NCBI GenBank assembly: GCA_004335835.1
Contig: RWJK01000781.1
Span: 1 to 32,658, forward strand
Reading direction: 5' to 3'
Origin: Scenedesmus sp. ARA3
Lineage: Eukaryota > Chlorophyta > Chlorophyceae > Sphaeropleales > Scenedesmaceae
Length of the DNA stretch: 32,658 nucleotides
The notes under the pieces were generated by a model that searched no databases, was not told the DNA's origin, and was given only the letters and a program-made list of their open reading frames with translations. The position numbers were made by a program, and so were the translations under genes. Below, in pieces: positions 30,001 to 32,658 of this stretch (the first letter of the stretch is position 1; the number at the start of each line of letters is the position of its first letter).

Positions 30001-32658
30001 TCTGTGTTTGAAGGTTCTGGCCGTATCTGGCCCTGGCTTGTGGGATTGCCCCGTCTGGTCAGGAACCACCTGAGGTGGTTTGGGAGTGGCTGCCTTTCTA
30101 GGTACCATCTCTTGCTAGCAAAACGTGTAATTGATTATTATACACTGATTTGGCTGCTGCTGCTGCTGCCGCAGGGGTATGGTGGAGTCTGCATTCGAGT
30201 TCGCAGACATCTGCCGCAAGCACGACTACCACAACTTTGTGTTCAGCATGAAGGCAAGCAACCCGCTGGTGATGGTGCAGGCGTACCGCCTGCTGGCTGA
30301 GGAGCAGTACAAGCGCGGCTGGGACTACCCGCTGCACCTGGGCGTGACAGGTGGGTTTGAATGTTGTTACTTTTTTTGTGTGTGGCGTGACTTTTGGTCA
30401 CGGTGCAGGCGTACCGCCTGCTGGCTGAGGAGCAGTACAAGCGCGGCTGGGACTACCCACTGCACCTGGGCGTGACAAGTGGTTTTGCATGTTGTTTCGT
30501 TTCTTGTTATTTTTTGGGGCGGCACTTCTGGTCGTGGTGCAGGCGTACTGCCTGCTGGCTGAGGAGCAGTACAAGCGTGGCTGGGACTACCCGCTGCACC
30601 TGGGCGTGACAGGTGGGTGGTGGTCCTTGACTATCTACGTTGACTTTGGTCGATTGGTACTTGGACAACTGCTGCTGCGGCTCATCCACCTTCTGCTGGT
30701 GTCTAATCACACCTCTCATTTGTTTTCTCTGGATTTCTATTACCGCAGAGGCCGGAGAGGGTGAGGACGGCCGCATGAAGTCTGCCATCGGCATTGGCGC
30801 GCTGCTCATGGACGGCCTGGGTGACACCATCCGCGTGTCACTCACAGAGGACCCCGAGTATGAGATGGACCCCTGCAAGCGCCTGGCGAGCCTGGGAGAG
30901 ACCGCCTGCAGCGAGGTGCGCAGTACACATGCAAGACTGATGCGACAGTGCTGCTCCATGCTTATTTTAAGGCATCCATACAATGTTTTTTGACGTTTCT
31001 GCAGGGCTGGGGTGTCCTCGTTTCAGCGAGACCACGCGTGACACTTGCACACCTTCAGCAGGTCGCAACAAACTGGGAGCACACCCTAACATCAACACCT
31101 GGTTCCAAATCCGTTTGTTTCCTTTATTTTCTTTGCTGCAGGGCTGGGGTGTCCCCAACTTCACCGAGACCACGCGCGACACGCACACCTTCAGCAGGAC
31201 ACAACACAAACAAACACCTCAACATCATGCTCAATGTCCATGTACTTCCTTGTTCTGCTGCAGGGTTGGGGTGTGCCCGAGTTCAGTGAGACCACGCGCG
31301 ACACGCACACCTTCAGCAGGCGCGTGGGCGTGCTGCCGGAGCAGCGCGAGGGTGACGAGCTGGACTTCCGGCCGCTGCTGCACAGGTGATTTTGAAAAAT
31401 GTCATTTTTTTGTTATCGAATGGCAGCAGCTGCTGCAGTGTGCTGCCGGAGCAGCGCGAGGAAACTGAGCTGGACTTCCGGCTGCTGCTGCACAGGTGGG
31501 CGGTTGTCATATAACATGTTACTTCTATGTTGTAACATCAGCAGCATCAGCCACAGGTGTATGGGTGTGCTGCCTGAGCAGCGCAAGGGCGACGAGCTGG
31601 ACTTCCGGCCGCTGGTGCACAGGTAAATTTGAAAATGTGTTATGCTTGGCTGTTATTTATCATGTTCGACTTGCAGCAGTAGTGTGCTGCTGGAGAAGCG
31701 TGAGGGGAAATGACCTGGAAGAAAAGACATATTGGAACATAGGCTTGAAGAAACTTGGTTTTGTCTTGTATTTGGTCAGCAGCAGCAGCAGTTTGCCAGA
31801 GAATCAGTGCTCCGCTGTACAGGGACAGTTCTGTGTGCACCTGGCTGACCTGGAACAACCGTAAGAACACTGCTAGATTGCATATTGACAAACACGCCTG
31901 TTTTGGTCCCGATCTGCTGTTTCATGCTGCAGGGACGGCACCGTGTTCAGTGCAGTGAGCCTGGCCGACTTGCAGCAGCCTGAGGCGCTGTACCGCAAGC
32001 TGGTCACATACTGTTACACACAAATTCACAGTCGTTTGTTTGTATGCTTTATGTTGCAGGGACGGCACTGTGTTCAGTGCTGTGAGCCTGGCTGATTTGA
32101 AGCAGCCTGAGGCGCTGTACCGCAAGCTGGGCGCCAAGCTGGTGGTGGGCATGCCATTCAAGGACATCGCCACATCTGACAGCATCTTCATGCGCCAGGT
32201 GGGCATGTTATATGTTACTTTGATTGTTACTTTGAGTGTTATGTCACTGCATCCACTGCCCCGTTTGTCATGCCACTGCGCCTGCAGCTGCCCGCCGAGT
32301 CGAGGATGCTGAGGCCAGGCGCGTCCTGAGGCGCCTGCAGGAGGTTGGCGTGCACGCCACCCCCTGCCGACTGCTGAGCAAATGCCTGATATCGCTGCTG
32401 CTGCCTTTTTTGTTGCCGCTGCAGCTGCCTGCAGAGTTAGGTGCTGAGGCCAGGCGCGCCCTGAGGCGCCTGCAGGAGGTTGGCGTGCACGCCACCCCCT
32501 GCCGACTGCTGAACAAATGCCTAACTCCTCTGCTTCTTCCTTTTTTGCTGCCGCTGCAGTTGCCTGCTGAGTCGGATGCTGAGGCCAGGCGTGCGCTGAG
32601 GCGCCTGCAGGAGGTCGGCGTTCAACAGCCCCCTGCTTGCTGCTGAACAAACATTTAA
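27042..32658 (+). CDS. HDS: 4-hydroxy-3-methylbut-2-enyl diphosphate synthase (HDS/IspG), 3' end beyond window
   Basis: The plastid MEP-pathway enzyme that converts MEcPP to HMBDP. Exons are 27042-27152, 27225-27326, 27417-27509, 28174-28280, 28539-28614, 28989-29108, 29428-29525, 30175-30350, 30749-30915, 31264-31385 and 32060-32198, 437 codons with all phases matching. Exon 12 is present as three imperfect copies from 32288. Exon 1 looks like a transit peptide ([20 protein letters not shown]). The TIM-barrel domain follows: [140 protein letters not shown] and [15 protein letters not shown]. The plant-type A* domain begins with [20 protein letters not shown] and [16 protein letters not shown]. 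The C-terminal 4Fe-4S cysteines lie outside the window. Confidence 0.93.
27957..28120 (+). repeat. Two upstream echoes of HDS exon 4
   Basis: Copies at 27957 and 28068 behind gcag acceptors encode [17 protein letters not shown] and [13 protein letters not shown]. The intact exon starts at 28174. Periods are 111 and 106 bp. They diverge into a shared intron block (catgt..catgtgaat). Confidence 0.93.
28928..28988 (+). repeat. Interrupted CTG tract before HDS exon 6
   Basis: About 20 CTG/CCG/CTA-type triplets end in the CAG acceptor at 28986-28988. Similar shorter tracts precede exon 5 (28514-28538), exon 7 ((CTG)7 at 29401-29421) and exon 8 (30154-30174). Confidence 0.92.
29165..29256 (+). repeat. 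Downstream echo of the HDS exon 6 3' edge
   Basis: This encodes [20 protein letters not shown] then EEVFTPL, a copy of the end of exon 6 (29108). The donor has decayed from ctggtgagt to ctgctgagt. Confidence 0.92.
29604..29700 (+). repeat. Downstream echoes of the HDS exon 7 3' edge
   Basis: The stretch at 29662-29687 repeats FYGDTPK followed by gtgcgt, copying the exon 7 end at 29525. A weaker version with cgacgcccaagtatg lies at about 29620-29648. Confidence 0.75.
30400..30612 (+). repeat. Two downstream echoes of the HDS exon 8 3' edge
   Basis: Copies ending at 30478 and 30612 encode [20 protein letters not shown] then HLGVT, nearly identical to the end of exon 8 at 30350. Periods are 128 and 134 bp. 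The first ends in a gtggtt donor, the second in gtgggt. The second has one Arg-to-Cys change. Confidence 0.95.
31005..31205 (+). repeat. Two upstream echoes of HDS exon 10
   Basis: Copies at 31005 and 31142 behind ctgcag acceptors encode a frameshifted [13 protein letters not shown] and an intact [19 protein letters not shown]. The full exon starts at 31264. Periods are 137 and 122 bp. Confidence 0.93.
31436..31715 (+). repeat. Three downstream echoes of the HDS exon 10 3' edge
   Basis: Copies ending at 31495 and 31622 repeat [23 protein letters not shown] codons with gtgggc and gtaaat donors. A third, decayed one (VLLEKREGK) lies near 31684. Donor spacing is 110 and 127 bp. Confidence 0.92.
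31815..32002 (+). repeat. Two upstream echoes of HDS exon 11
   Basis: The copy at 31933-32000 encodes [20 protein letters not shown] then RKL and is close to the real exon at 32060, 127 bp away. An older copy near 31819-31860 reads [13 protein letters not shown] and is badly decayed. Confidence 0.9.
32288..32646 (+). repeat. Three tandem copies of HDS exon 12
   Basis: Copies start at 32288, 32425 and 32560 behind gctgcag acceptors, 137 and 135 bp apart. Copy 1 has two extra bases (gagtcgaggatgc) that shift the frame. Copy 2 reads [20 protein letters not shown]. Copy 3 reads [20 protein letters not shown] and ends in TGA at 32644-32646 unless spliced before it. By the pattern elsewhere the intact exon is the last of the series, perhaps beyond the window. 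Confidence 0.9.

Noticed and set aside
1..32658. tRNA or rRNA genes
   Set aside because: No cloverleaf with conserved tRNA boxes or rRNA-like stretch was noticed when reading both strands; a covariance-model scan would be the decisive test.

Overview
This is nuclear DNA from a green alga, most likely a chlorophycean. The evidence is intron-dense genes with GT..CAG introns, plastid-targeted proteins, a lycopene epsilon-cyclase (green-lineage alpha-carotene branch) and CTG-rich introns. The exact order or genus is not readable from the sequence.

Layout. (1) 1-1600, plus: the 3' end of an unrecognised gene with several degenerate copies of its exon edges. (2) 1601-5306: no recognisable gene. 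(3) 5713-7477, minus: a five-exon atypical thioredoxin of the ACHT type, followed by a 28-bp satellite that starts at its stop codon. (4) 9017-14338, minus: an eight-exon WD40 gene, the U3 snoRNP protein RRP9/U3-55K. (5) 15215-25277, plus: a twelve-exon lycopene epsilon-cyclase, head-to-head with RRP9 across about 0.83 kb. (6) 27042 to the right edge, plus: HDS (IspG/GcpE), the penultimate MEP-pathway enzyme, cut off by the window before its C-terminal Fe-S domain. I joined the exons by hand. All junction phases agree, and summed exon lengths are multiples of three: ACHT 675 nt, RRP9 1626 nt, LCYE 1797 nt, and HDS 1311 nt through exon 11.

HDS makes HMBDP for plastid isoprenoids, LCYE puts epsilon rings on lycopene, and ACHT-type thioredoxins are plastid redox carriers. 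Three of the four recognised genes are therefore plastid-directed, and two lie on the same isoprenoid-to-carotenoid route. RRP9 is a nucleolar housekeeping gene.

The outstanding feature is what fills the introns. Most junctions in all four genes are accompanied by tandem partial copies of the adjacent exon edge ('exon-edge echoes'). Copies of an exon's 5' edge lie upstream of the intact exon, and copies of its 3' edge lie downstream, often still with a CAG acceptor or GT donor. Repeat periods cluster near 105-155 bp in unrelated genes. The extreme case is LCYE intron 2, where the FAD-binding Rossmann motif half-exon recurs 15 more times at about 126 bp. CTG triplet runs in transcript sense often abut the true 3' splice sites.
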